Below, piece by piece: positions 1-12,900 of a DNA stretch of 64,000 nucleotides (positions are counted from its first letter, which is position 1; every line of letters starts with the position of its first letter). The position numbers and the translations under genes were made by a program. The notes below the pieces were generated by a model. That model was given only the letters and a program-made list of their open reading frames with translations, ran no database searches and was not told where the DNA came from. This DNA is from Antennarius striatus (taxonomy: Eukaryota > Chordata > Actinopteri > Lophiiformes > Antennariidae), in NCBI RefSeq assembly GCF_040054535.1, contig NC_090785.1, positions 14,522,501 to 14,586,500 on the forward strand, in the 5' to 3' direction.

Positions 1-330
1 TTTTTGATGAACGATGCCACACTCCTCCTCCGTCTGCGGAGTGGTAGGAGGAACGCACGAAGCATGACACTGGCATCAAAAGACCAATAGGTTTTACGCG
101 TTGGAGGAATATTTAATTTACAGGTTGATGAAAAAGCCAAGTGATCTTGTTTCTCCCTGCTTAATACGCGGGGTCCTCACCAGTGACCGGGGCTTTTCTT
201 GCGCGTTCCTCCACTGTGCCACACTCCCAGATCAGAGGAGGTGTGAGAGGCGCGTTACGCGTCACGGAAATGTGAGGATGTAAAGCTCATCCACGAACAG
301 TCCCGTGTTGGCTGTCAAGAGCATGCTCTG
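1..330. other. CpG-containing patch at window edge, unexplained
   Basis: This stretch has many more CpG dinucleotides (several ACGCGT and CGCG strings) than the AT-rich DNA after it. Short segments recur in shuffled orientation: GCCACACTCC near 16 and near 219, and GAGGAACGC near 51 with its reverse complement near 203. On the minus strand there is a donor-like G|GTGAGG near 180, so it could be a 5' non-coding exon or promoter of a gene running off the left edge. It could equally be a repeat. No convincing protein is encoded. Confidence 0.2.
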
Positions 331-3300
331 ATATATTGCAGGAAAACAGACTGAATGTTTTATTACAAATCTGTCCGTTAACAAAAACTACCATTCAAAC
401 CAAACGTGTGTTTGTGTCCCGACTCTCTTCTCTCTCTACACCAGTTTTCTTATTATCACTTGATCTAAAACTAACCTTTAGAAAGTCTTCCCCAGAAAAC
501 TATCTTGTCTTTTTAACAATGTTTATAACGTTATCTGTTAAACAACCTGTCAGCTTTCTTACAGAAGCATCATTAAAACTTGGGAGTTTCACCATTCACA
601 TGCATGGAAATGGCGCCTTCACGTGTCCAAGTATAAGAAACGTTAAATGTATAATTTAAAGAGATTCAGTAGGTCTTGTGTTCTTCATTTCTAAAACAGT
701 GCTTTTTCAATGAGGCCATCTGAGTTCAGAGAATATTCTACGCCTTACGTTGCAATAATGCTACCAGAGGGAGCTTCATGTGATGTACAGTATTTGGTTT
801 TATTCCCAATTAGATTCAGGGTTTTGTTTTGTTTTTTTTGTTTTTGTTTGATCTGTAAAAAATGAGGAAAAACATCACACAATGTCCATGACATATCTCA
901 AAGTTATGAGAAAAGTTCTCAATTTTTTTTATTTTGTCTAAGTCCCGGTTATACAACAGCCAATTGTGCCAACTGTGACTAACTGTGTTTGACATTGTTA
1001 TGTACCTCATAGAACTGACCTGGTTCCTTAATTTTTGTCTTATGTTTGTGTTCAATTTCATTTATTTTTAAATAAAGTCATGTGAAAACTAAAACATCTT
1101 AAATGACATACCAACATGTTGCCTGCGGAGGAAGGTTGTTTTCCAAGCAAAATATAATTAAGATGCCATCTTTAATCTGTTGTGTGCACTGTGTGGTTCA
1201 GCTGGGCCTGACAGCACTCCTTTGTCTGACGGGACCACAAACTGGACAATTTGCTAAGAGTCTTTGTTTCATTTAACCCAAAAGATAATCTGTTCGATAT
1301 GGATTCATTCTGAGACGCTTCAGCTAAACTAAAATTACAAGCCTATTGTTGTTTTTCTTTACCAAGCAGTCAAGTTGCATTCCTGTAGACAGTAGACTGC
1401 TGTAATGTAATAAAGTATAATAAACACTGTTCTTGGTGAAAACAGATGCGGTAATTACATTAGCATAGATGTTCCACTGAAATATGAAATGTTTTTAATC
1501 ATGTTGAAAAACAGAGGACTAGAGATTTTAATAGTCAAATACAGCTCAGTAGCAACAAAACCAACAACGACTGCCGAATATCTGCTGGTGTGTAAATCCT
1601 TTGACACGAACGAGACACAAATTCCTTTTGGGTGTTTTAGCAAGCTTGGTCAAAAAGGATGTCTTTCAACACAAATACTATAAAACAAATTGTGAAATGG
1701 AGATGTTTAACACAACAGTATAGAAGTTACATAATATAACTACAGCTTCAAGGTGGGAGCAAGCATGTCTAAAGGGCCATGTGACAGAGAGCAGAAGACA
1801 TACCACAGCCGGTGTGCATACACCCATATGCAGCATGAAGCTGACTTCAACCTGCTTAATGGATGCATGCATGAATATCGACATGACCTGATTTGAAAGG
1901 AATATTTGCACAAAGTGAGAAAAGTATGTATGGCAGCATAACAGATGTACAATGACTTTGTGAGTTATTTTGTAAACTTAAATCCAATCCAAAGGCTTTC
2001 ATTCGGCTCTCAGCATGGGACAACACTTGAAAATCTCCTCGACACCTTTGAAGAAATCCTGAGTGGATGAACCGTTTATCGTTACAGGTATAACATACCA
2101 TGACTGACAAAGAAAATGAGTTCTGAAAAGAGCAACTCCCTCGAATTATACATGTGGCCTGCAGCAATCAGCAGTCCTCACCTCACTTCCTGCTCTGTGG
2201 GTGACTGCTTCACCTCCCTGTGGAACCCCTGTGGAGGTTATCAGAGAAAATGAGCCTGGTGGCACACAAACATGCTAAAAAAGGGGTATGAAAAGATGTC
2301 AGAAGGTGACGGGGCTTGTGTTTGAGTATTTAGGACTTGCAATTTGTGAAAATACAGACAGAATTGAATATATTTTGTCTCTGTATAAGTTACATATAAT
2401 CTAGCGTTTCTCATCCAGAAGGGGACAACAAGGGAAAACCTGTAAATAAATCTGCTGTTACTGGTCATTTATTCACTAGTTTAAGTGAAACTAAGTGATG
2501 CAACCTTAAATGACCTATTCATTTTCAGATCTTTGACTCTTGCGATGAGTCAGGAATAGGTAGCTAGTCTAGGGTTGTTGAGACAACAGCTGTCCCTGAA
2601 GGACAAGCAGCAAAAATAGATCATACATTAATACATTAATCTTTTTTTTAAGAGGAAACTTCAGATGTTACTTTTATCGGTGGGTGGGTGCAGTGCTCGT
2701 AAAGTTGTGTGACAAAATCCATGTGACAATCATTAGGGATTGTTGTCGATAATAATTTGGGTCTTACATGTGCGAGTGTTCTTGTTACTCCCCTTTAATC
2801 TGCTGGGTACACATTACTACTCATCCTAACATTAGCCTTTAATTAACATTGCATAATAATAACAGGCTAATGAATACACAGAGGTAATTTATTTACCATT
2901 CCGTCACCCAGTATCAAACAGATAATGTGCGATCAGCATCAAACAGAAAACGAAGGGCTGGTGATCATTAGCAAGCATCTACAAACTACAGATTTGTTTT
3001 ATGGGACTGAGAAGAAAAAGTAGTGGTGGTCTCATGGAAAATTGGACATTGGATAATCAGATTGGATTGTTTTTTGTTATGTTTCTTTCAGATTCATCAG
3101 ATGACTTGCACCAATAAAAGTTGGCAGAATATGTTTGCTGCCAATCATTTCTTTGGGGGGTTTGCAAATCCAATGGATTTACATGTTCGTGTTTGAATTA
3201 ATATTCAACACAAGGTCTTCAAAGCAAACCGACACTGACAAAATAAGTGGATTTTGTGAAGCTACTCATAACTAAGAGGACTTTTGTCTAATCAGCCTGC

Positions 3301-4820
3301 ATTCACATGCGCCAAACACCACAGAAATTAGTTTGTCATAACCCTATTAGAAATAATTGTCTGGTAAGGTAACAAACTGAAGATAACACAAAACATAAAA
3401 TAGAGATGAAAACAGTCAGACCTAGTAGACCATCTTAATAGTTCAATCTACTATATCTGAATATGTTTCCAAACAGTTCGGATTTAGAAGAAGTTTGGGC
3501 GTCAGATGCACACACACAAACCATTCATGCTCACATCTACACCTACAGGCAATTTCAGAGTCACCAGTTAACCCATATTGCATGGTTTTGGAGGAAGCCA
3601 CTGGTCCCAGATGTAACCCGCACAGACGGATGAATAGCTTCCTCCACACAGAGAGGCCTGTGTTGCCTTTTAGTAGTGGGCTTTTAAAGTAAGTCCAATA
3701 ACAGTTAACAGAGTGGGAAACGCTATCGGCTAAAAAAAGTAGTAGTAACCACGTTACATCACTGTCCTTTTTTTTCTCTTTTGCTCTTCTTGTGCTGAAC
3801 CGAGACAGAATTGCAGGAAAGTGTGTTTGACCGGGGTATGGGCATGTTTTACGACAACAGGGCCAGTAGTTTTTCTATAATCCTGACAAACAGAAACAGA
3901 ACAACAACCTGGATGGAAAATTGCTTTCACTTACCGATTGAATAAAGTAGTAAATTTTAAATGACATTAAACATAAAAACAGGTAACAGTAATTAACGTT
4001 CTGATGTGTTTTGACTTATTAAAAAATGAGTGATTGTCAAAGCAGTGGTTTATGATTTTAAAAAATGCTTGAGGGTCCTGAGTGTGGTCATCATAGCATC
4101 TGAGGATACTTTTCATTTTTTTATTTGTCTATAACCTAATGTTTTTCTGCTGCTGCTAATAAAAAAAAGGATGTCAGCCTCCCTTGAAGATGCTGCACCA
4201 TATACTTTTACAGTTTGGCATGTCGTCTCAACAATTATACATGGATATTTACAAGTACAGTGAAGCACCTTCCTCAAATGATGGCATTCAAATTACCTTC
4301 TGGACAGAACACATTGTTTTAATGACTTATATGACATTGAATCTATTCCTAACTGTCAGTCAGTGTAAATGATTTGTCAGTATCTGTGTGTTTCAGTGCG
4401 TGATCTCTCACTGTGTGCACCTCAGGTGTTCATTTCCATAACAGCACAGCAAAACAGAGGCCTTTAGGAAATGTAGATGTGCATACACAAGTTAATGACT
4501 ATAAAGACACTTAAATTATCAGAAATTCCATCCACTCTGCCAGTAATTGCATCATTCCGTTGTGATGACTGCAGGGATCCGGACAGGTTTTAATAGTTGG
4601 GACAGGATGAAGACATCCTTGACTGTGCAAAACCAATATGTACAACAACTGTGCCCTACTTTCACCTCCCTGTTGTCTCTTTCATGGTACATTCCTAAAC
4701 AGAGTAAGGGTTTTCTACTATATATTAAACAAAGAAAAGAAATTATCTTGTCCAAAAAAATACCTTAGAATATTCAAACAGAATAAAAACGTCAGCCAGA
4801 CTTTCACAGATCACATCCTG
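331..4820. other. Intergenic, no gene seen
   Basis: AT-rich single-copy-looking sequence. Open frames here are short, lack recognisable domains and are not flanked by splice signals. A CTCF-like string with two mismatches (CTACCAGAGGGAGC) is at 761-774. Nothing else can be supported. Confidence 0.5.
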
Positions 4821-4824
4821 CAGC

Positions 4825-5030
4825 GATCCTGTAGCGACACACAGGACTGGCTGTCAGAGGATCAACATAGCCTACTCAAGTTCCCTCAGTATGTTGCTAA
4901 GACCACCTTCAGACATCATCCTGGTGTCACAGACGATGAAGGACATCACCATGCTTGAGCTGACAATGACACAGAAGAGTGCATGGAGGAGGCCTTTAAG
5001 CAGAGGCACCGCCCAGTCAGTCCTCCTGTA
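4825..5030 (+). mobile_element. Decayed retroelement reading frame (fragment)
   Basis: Reading across two frames gives KFPQYVAKTTF, then SDIILVSQTMKDITMLELT (from 4909), then MEEAF (from 4983). The order FPQ..V..T - DIILVS - LELT - MEEA resembles a protein segment that recurs in retroelement-derived open frames of fish genomes. A frame change near 4909, another before 4983 and a missing tryptophan-rich stretch after LELT show it is not functional. The family assignment is from memory of the motif pattern and could not be checked by search. Confidence 0.5.
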
Positions 5031-5559
5031 AGGGAGCACAGCAAGCTATGGAACACAGACAAGAAGTTGATCTTCATCAACCCCCCTGGTTTTGTGCAGA
5101 ACATACTACAAAGTCTGTCAAAGATTCTGCACCGGCGATGGAAGATCTTGACCGTGTTACGACCCGTCTAAGAAGAGGAAGCAATATAGAAATTACCCAG
5201 CTGGATTAATGGTAAAGTATTTTATTAAAGAATAAAAATTGCAGAATTGGTTAACAGAGAAAAAAAAAAGAAAAACAAGCCAAAATGAAAAAGATAACAA
5301 AAGAGGACTCACTACGAGTTACAAAAGCCCAACAGCTAAATCAAAAGAATGAGAGAAATAAAATACAGTATTTTCTGCTTGTACTATTCTACTCATGTGG
5401 AGAATGGAAAAACTGCACAGCGGTGGTGTTTTACTAGAGTGTGGATCACTCAAGAGGAGGACGCTTAGATCATCAGCCAGTTCTCTATCATCTTGCTGCT
5501 CGGCATTGAAGAGAAGATTGAAAGGAGGTGTTTGTGTGGTTCAGGGTATTTAGAGCACA

Positions 5560-5785
5560 GGAGTGTGGTCAGCCAGCTGGGGAAAACTGGGAAATTCACA
5601 AGAAATTCACAAGATTCTTGGATCCTCCAATTTGCACCTTTACAGATGGCCTGAAAGTGGCCATCAAGAGGGTGTCTGGAGGCAGATGGGTCTTGAAGGA
5701 GTTGCAGATGCTGATGGGATGGGCCCGGATGATCAAGCCAATAAAATCACGATCTGTGGTCTTGAAGAATCCCAACCATCTCTGA
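5560..5785 (+). pseudogene. Possible pim-like protein kinase relic
   Basis: The frame through 5600-5780 contains EIHKKFTRF, then DGLKVAIKRVSGGRW, then LKELQMLM. DGLKVAIKRV looks like the kinase subdomain II strand with the ATP-anchoring lysine (VAIK) found in the expanded teleost pim-type kinases. The preceding KFTR segment sits where such proteins start their domain, but the glycine loop is unrecognisable and nothing after subdomain III is visible. If correct it is a short dead fragment; a chance match is a real alternative. Confidence 0.3.
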
Positions 5786-6030
5786 GAAGACGATAGTGAG
5801 CTTGGGAAAGGTCTTTGGCAGGGTTGGCTGAGGGATGTCAGATGGTCTGTCCTTCTAAGAAAACTAAAGGATGCTTTGGTAGGTTTGTTACAAAAGTGAC
5901 AAAAAATAGTAGCCGGGGTTGAAACCTGCTCTGTTTTGTTGCCTCTGTTCTATTTTGTTGGAAAAATGCAGTTTACTTTTTTTTAAAAAGTTGCTCAGCA
6001 AAACATCACACAATAACAGCAACTACACGT

Positions 6031-6072
6031 TTTATTATTTTTCTTTCAATGTGCAAAACCAGATTCTTTATT
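6031..6072 (-). terminator. neurl1b: Candidate poly(A) signals of neurl1b
   Basis: On the minus strand AATAAA occurs at 6067-6072 and again at 6031-6036, about 600 bases downstream of the neurl1b stop codon. These would give a 3' UTR of roughly 0.6 kb. Other AT-rich positions are possible, so the cleavage site is not fixed. Confidence 0.4.
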
Positions 6073-6666
6073 TAGTACTTTACACACACACTTTTCCTAA
6101 AGCACACCACTGAACACACTTAACATACATTTACATCTTTCCACTTACTTCACTTAATCTGTGCCTTTTCCCCCAAAGCATTTGGTGCTGTACATTTAAA
6201 ATATGGCTAAGATTATTATCATAATTATTTAGACACACACTGTGACAAATCTAAGGCACTAGAAGTAAAAGCCTACAGTCAGCATGTTCTGCTGAAGCTC
6301 ACATACATCTAGGGCAACAACGGTAAAGACAAAATATATACAGCAGGCTTTTTTGCTCAACGAGTACATCTGACAGAAAGAGACGACATGGAATATAAAT
6401 TGGGATCATTTGATTCATGTTTCGATTGTTAGACAAAATATACCATTTCCTGTATGCAGACTTTATATATTCATGGGATTCATTACAGTTCTGCACATGA
6501 AATCCAGAAATTATATGGCCATAGAAAATATAATATAGGCACAATTATGTCCAGGATTGGCTAAACTCCAGTTGGGACCAAGATCTGTGTCCAACCAACG
6601 CCTGAGAATGGAGGACAGGAGACGTCCAGCAGAGGAGCTCACACCACTTTTTTAACACGTGGACCC

Positions 6667-6914
6667 TCACGGCCGATACGTCTTGATAACATCTTTAATT
6701 GGCCTCCTGCAGATTGGACAGCATGCATTGATCTGTCTCTTCAGCTTCAGCCCACAGCTGTTGCACAGACACATGTGTCCACAGGTGTAGATGACGGTGT
6801 CCACCTCCTGGTCGAAGCAAATGGTGCATTCTCCGTTTTTGCCAGCAGGTGGCAGCTCTGACGCAGTGACGGTGGGAGAGGTGGGAGGACTGAGAGGGGA
6901 GCTGGGAGCAGTCA
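6667..6914 (-). CDS. neurl1b: neurl1b coding exon 6 (RING)
   Basis: Acceptor GTTTCCCTCCAG|TG. It encodes residues 495-576, ending IKTYRP-stop (TGA at 6669-6667). The cysteine/histidine spacing C-X2-C-X11-C-X-H-X3-C-X2-C-X11-C-X2-C fits a C3HC4 RING that binds two zinc ions. Confidence 0.97.
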
Positions 6915-9900
6915 CTGGAGGGAAACAAAGAAAGCGTGTCGGTTTTGATGCACACACCGATTGGTGTTGTTCCTGCTGTTGTTTCAGAAATGATTTCACA
7001 TCTGCAAAACTGTTCTGGTTTATTATATTATATATCTAATATAAAGACTGCATCTAACTTTCATAAGGGTTTCGTCTGATTGTTCAAAATTAGAGGTTGT
7101 CAAATCCTGAGGACGGCCTTGTTAGTGGCCTCCAGACAGATTTATGGGAGGATCAAAGATTTGAAGTGAAAAATATTAAACTACTTTTTACTTATGTTAT
7201 CAAAAAGAAATCACAACATAACCACAACGTATGTGATTTGGTGAACAGAATAGATCAGACAGCTGTTTTTGGGTGGTTTCACTTAAAATTTTCTGGAGTC
7301 AGGAACTCATAATTGCCTCAGGACATATATTTTAACTATTTGGCTCCTCTGTCGAATGTCTGTGATATCGAAAAACATACATGTGATCTCATAGCCACTT
7401 AGGAGCCAAGGTAAGCAAGAAATCTAGGGGCTATGAGGGGGCTCCTCTATCCGAGCCTTGTCTGAGGGGACGCCCACAGTCTCAGACAAAGCCTCTGGTC
7501 TGCATACAGCAGCAGCAGCAAAATGGTTTAAAAGACCCCACACACAATTTCAGGATGATGTCATCAAGTTAAGCCCCCCCCCCCTTAGACCAAAATCCCA
7601 TAAATTTACTATTCTTAAACAGAAGAATGTTTAGGTTTTTGCCTTCAAAACACATCCTAGAATGGACAATTATGAGATTTTCTCTTTTGACAAATTGTTG
7701 CACCTATTCTTCTCATGTGAAAATGTCTGTTAAAAAATAGCATGAAAACAGTGCAGTTCAACAGAAAACTCTCCCTCTACACCCTGAGAGTATTTCTGTT
7801 GCGACCTGCTCAGGGTTTTTGAACACAATGTAACACAAGACAAGCCGTGGACATCTGGAAACCAACCCAGAGAGGATTCAGAGGCCGAGGAGGATCTGTT
7901 GATGCTGAACGCCAGGTCTGAGTCGCTGTCATCTACACTGCTGCTATGAGAGGTGCTGGGAGACGTGGAAGGAGGACTGGACTGCAGTGTTCCTGTGTGA
8001 CAACGATAAATACACACAAACAATCCCAGACAATTAGACTCACATTGGAGGCCTTAGGAAGCAACTGTTTTAGGTAGTTCAAATACAGTATCCTTGAAAT
8101 GTCCGAAGGAAGACGTTTGTGTTAAATAAAGTTTTACACTTGTTGGATCAGAAACATTTGAGGTCTGAGCTTATGGGGGGGTTGTGTGGGAGTGCTGGAG
8201 CCTGTTCTGATAGGTCAAAGCTCTTAATGGGACAGACATGCAGATAGAAACTACTTCAACTGCATTCCTTTAGTGAGGGAAAAATAAGTTGCAGGTGCTG
8301 CTTCATCTCAAGAATGAACGATTTATTTCTATCCATAAAATTTAACTCTCCAGTCTGCAGCCAAATGCCATAAGTTAATACTCAGACTGGAAGCGAAAAT
8401 ATGTTTCCTAGATGTTAAACTTCTGCTCAAAGTATTCCATTTGGTATCTCATCTGATCATTAAAATAATTTCACAAAAATATCTTGAGTAATCTGTGGTT
8501 TTGTCCATGATATCACACCTGTTTGATTCTAGAAACCCCTTTGATTACCTAATATCCTGAGTCTGTTGACAGCCCCGTGGAGAGAGAAGAAGGCCCACAG
8601 GACCTGAGAGGAGTCCACACAGAGCAGCCGGCCGCGTACCACTCCGTTCACCCCGTGGTGCACCTCTCCACTGGGTAGCAGACTGAAGCTGAGTACGTCT
8701 CCAGAGCAAGGCATGGGGAAACCCCGGTGTACCACCCAATACTCTTTACGGTCCAGGAGAACCTCAGGGTCTGCTGGCAGGTCTCCAGCGTGTAGATTAG
8801 CCGGGTCACAGGACGTTAAACCGAAAGACAATGCCCCAAAGTAGGGCATACCCAAGTGTCCAACTTCCACGTAGAAAGTCTCCCCCGCGCGCAGCGGCCG
8901 GTCACTGAACACCAAAGTCCGACTGCTGTCCAGGAAGTGGATGCAGGCAGCGGAGCGATCTGCTGAAAGTATTACATCACACCCGTGGATTGGGTGAAAG
9001 TGCAAGTCGTTGTCCAGCGGGGAGGAAAACCCCCGGACCACCCTTGTGAGATTAAATCCAGTGGAGGCAGAGGAGGACGGTGTGGTGGAGGAGGAGGTGG
9101 AGGTGGTGGAGCAGCAGGGGATGAACTGCGTGTAGTTACTAAGCTGGAGGTTGGCCATCTTGGCCGCAGCAGCCTGATTGTTCTCCAGCTGATTGTTGCT
9201 GTAATTAGCTGAGTCGTGGCTACTCTGGGGCAGGTAGGCGCTCAGACGGGCCGCGCTGAGGCAGCTGGATCCCACACTCTCAGCAAACGAGCTTTCTGCA
9301 GTGGAGAAGGTGAACAAAACAGTAATTCAGGTATCATGACCTCTAGGGTCACTTTTTACTCAGCTCCCCCCCTCTGTCCACCGTGTGACCCAACCTTGCA
9401 ATCCACACCAGACTGACACCAGTGGATGTGATCTTTGTATCATCACGAAACATCATCAGAATGCATGGAAAACGTAGACTCAAAGCAGCCTTTGAGATGC
9501 ATTTATGCTGCATGTTCGAAGCACATGCTGTCTGCATGTACTACCACTGCCCTTTTTGTGTGCTTCTAATTCTGGAGAACTAATGATTCTTTTCTTGATC
9601 AATAAATACTGAAATTTCTAAAATTGTATAAAAATGTCCTAAAGTTTAAGGCAGTATTTTTAATTATTATTTTTTTTGGTAAACCTTTCCGAAACAAAAT
9701 TTTCTTTCAAAGTAAAAGAATACACAAAATATTCATAATTAAGAAATTGAAAGTAGAAAATTGCTTAAAATTTTTACTTGAAATAAGTTCAAATGAAACC
9801 GTACAATTTTTAATTTTTACATCATTTTAAAGATCACTTCGCCAGCAACTCATACACATTACAGGATTCATTATTTGCATACAGCTAGCGTGTATTGTAT

Positions 9901-12900
9901 CACATGTTCCCATCAAGATGATATAACAAATAATAATAAATTTACGATGTGCTATTTGCGACGGTCTGTTATACATTTCATTCCCTTTCTTTCATGTGTG
10001 CAGAGCTCACAGTAAAGCTACATGTCTCAGTCTATGAGTCCCTGGTATAAACAAGCCTGCTGTTCGTAGGCCCCTTTGACTTATGATACATTCCTTTATT
10101 ACTATTTCTAGTGATCCCAGAGCAGCTGAGTGCGCTGGCCCCTCACCAAACCTCCAGGGATGTGCAGCATTGACCAAACATGGCCATAGTGAAGATAAAC
10201 ACACCCAGAGAGAATGAGAAGGAACCAGTGGGAGAGGATGGAAGAGGGGAAAGTGACAAAACTTGTGAAAGAATCAGTATGCGAGGAAAAAGAGGCTTGG
10301 AATTAATTGGTCTATGGTCTAGAATCTGTTTATCATGACGGTTCTGGTTCCCTAGACCAGAATCGTCTCATGCAGCAGATGCTCGTCAAGTCATTGAGAC
10401 ACTTTGAGCTACTTAGCGAACTACACCGGCCTCCAGTGCTTCAGATCTTCATCGCACAGCTGCTCTCTGAACCCTTGGGAAGCAGTTTAAATTAGCTGTG
10501 AATGTGTTGGCATGATAAAAATATGTTTGAGAACATTCAAGGTTGTCAAAGCCACGGCTAAACACTCTCAAGCTGCACCTTAGAGAAGTCAGAAGCATCC
10601 ATTACTCAACACTGCATGGGATGTATATGAACTGCAGCACTGGACTGTATACAGTCACGTGACCAGTCTGTTGTGAAATGAACTCCTCTCACTTCCTCTT
10701 AAAATATGAGTCAGCTTCTGCTTCTACCTCCCGACTGCGGTCGTAAAAGAACAATACATGTTTCCAACAAACAGATTTAAACGCTCACCAAGGAGTGTGA
10801 CTTCCTGAGTGATTCCATAGATGTCTATGATGGCCCAGAGTGGACAGCCCATGCTGAGGCCACAGTGGAAGAGGATGGGCTCGCAGTCATTGATGCTGTA
10901 GAAAACTCTTCCATGGCGATCAGCCCAGAACGACAACACGTTGTCCTTCAGGGCGAGTCGCTCCGGCAGCGCCTTGGCCCAGTAGCCGGGCCGTGTTACC
11001 AGGTCTGGGCAGGCGTATTTGGGGATGTCTGTGGTGACCAGTTCACTGGGGTCCAAACTGGTGAAGCCAAAGCGTAGGGCTCCACTCCAACCAGTGTGCA
11101 CACCAGTCAGGCGAAGACGCACCTACAGTTAGGGAACAAGTTTAACCTCAGGTATTCTAAATTGTAGCTGTCAAAAGCAGAGAGAGCTGAAAGCGTACCT
11201 TCTCATAGAGGTGGACCGGCCTGTGGCTGAAAGTGATGCCGTTACAAAAGCTGTTCTTGCGCGTCGCGCGGCGAAGCTGTCCGTCCAGCCGGATGTTCTT
11301 GCCTTTGGCGTGGGGGTGAAAGCGCGGGGAATCCATGTTGACGCTGACAGGAGGGGCAGACGTCCTCCTCTCCACACCGGTCCCATTGTTAGGCAGGGTG
11401 TAGAACTGCCTGCTGGCTGCAGGGCGTGGCTGCAGCGTCGCATCTTTGGGTAGAAAAGAAATCCGAGGGTAAAGTATGAATGACTGAACGTGATCAACCA
11501 AAGAACACGGATCAGGAACAACAGGGTCCTTGTGTGACCTGGGTCAGAACTCAACAATATTGACACCAGCTGTTGGAAAAACAGGCGAAGGGATCAGCAC
11601 ACAGTAACTTTGTCATGGCAGTTGGTTTAGAGGGCAGAGGCCAGTTATGTAAAGGAGCCCACAGTCTAACACACTTCCTTTCCCACACTGACACCAAGAA
11701 ACCTCCACGCTCCTCAGAACAACTAGACTAAATGTGCTATTTCACCGTGAAACTGACATTTACAACAGTCCCAAATAATCCTCATTACCACATCCATATG
11801 GGACATTTACACAACGCAAATAAAACGAAGGTACAATTTGGACAGCTCACTCTGCCCATTTATATCAATGAGAGTATAAAAAGGTTGCTTAATTTATAGA
11901 GAAACAACACAGAGCCGAGGCATGCTAAAAGACGATGCATTACAGGAGAGAAAAACAACAACAAAAAATCTACAGAAAGTCAACAACAGACATAAGTCTG
12001 CTTATTTACAGGATATTTGGCCTGCAGCATAAACAAGCCCTAAATAGCTCCTTTCATTCCTCCAGTTATCTTCAGAAGTGGAAAATGAATCACACACAGT
12101 CTAGTCAGGAAAGACATTCCCAATTAAAAGGCTTAACCTTTGATCCCATCTTCATAGGAATAAATGCCCTAATTTATTCATAAGCATCAAAAAACCAAAA
12201 TCAAACGGTCCAGAAATCAAATGAGACAAAGTGAACGCACAGCAGCTAGAATTAGACTCAGATTTTTGGTGGTTTAATATGAAATGACATTAAAGTTGCA
12301 GACAGATGTTTGTAATACAGACGACTGAAATACAATATTCAAAAGGAAGTCGTGTTTTGATTCTTCTCAGGAACACCGACGGGCTGCATTTCCGTCTGAA
12401 ACTCACCGCAATCCGTTTTAGAGACTAACACACTAAATCACTCTACGATACTCTTCCTATATCAGACATTGTTGTTGATCATATACTCAACTGTGTAGCA
12501 GGAACATCTGTAACATCTCAGAAGAAGACATACAGACACCCCCCCCCCTTTCCTTTCTAATTTGGGGATTTTGGCTTTTGAGAAACTAAAATATTATTTG
12601 GTCAAAGTTTAGGGAGACAAACATCTTGAGATTGAAGCGTACAAACGCCTCGCTGAGAGAGTGATATGTTGGTGCTTTGCTGTTTGAGGACCTACTATGA
12701 CGACTGATATGGACACTGGCCATTATTAGTTTGAAGACAGTAGAAGTTATGCACTGAAGGCCAGTTTACCATCAAGGTCAGCCCCAGTCTGCCTTGCTCA
12801 CTGTGTGATAACATGGCTAGGAACATAGCTAGGAATTCAGTTTCATGACAAATAAATGTCACATGGACACAGAGGCGTTTATCAGCTCTATCAATTGGCA

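Noticed and set aside
761-774. A fifth CTCF-like motif CTACCAGAGGGAGC
   Set aside because: Two mismatches, one at the strongly conserved C of GGC; kept out of the loop model.
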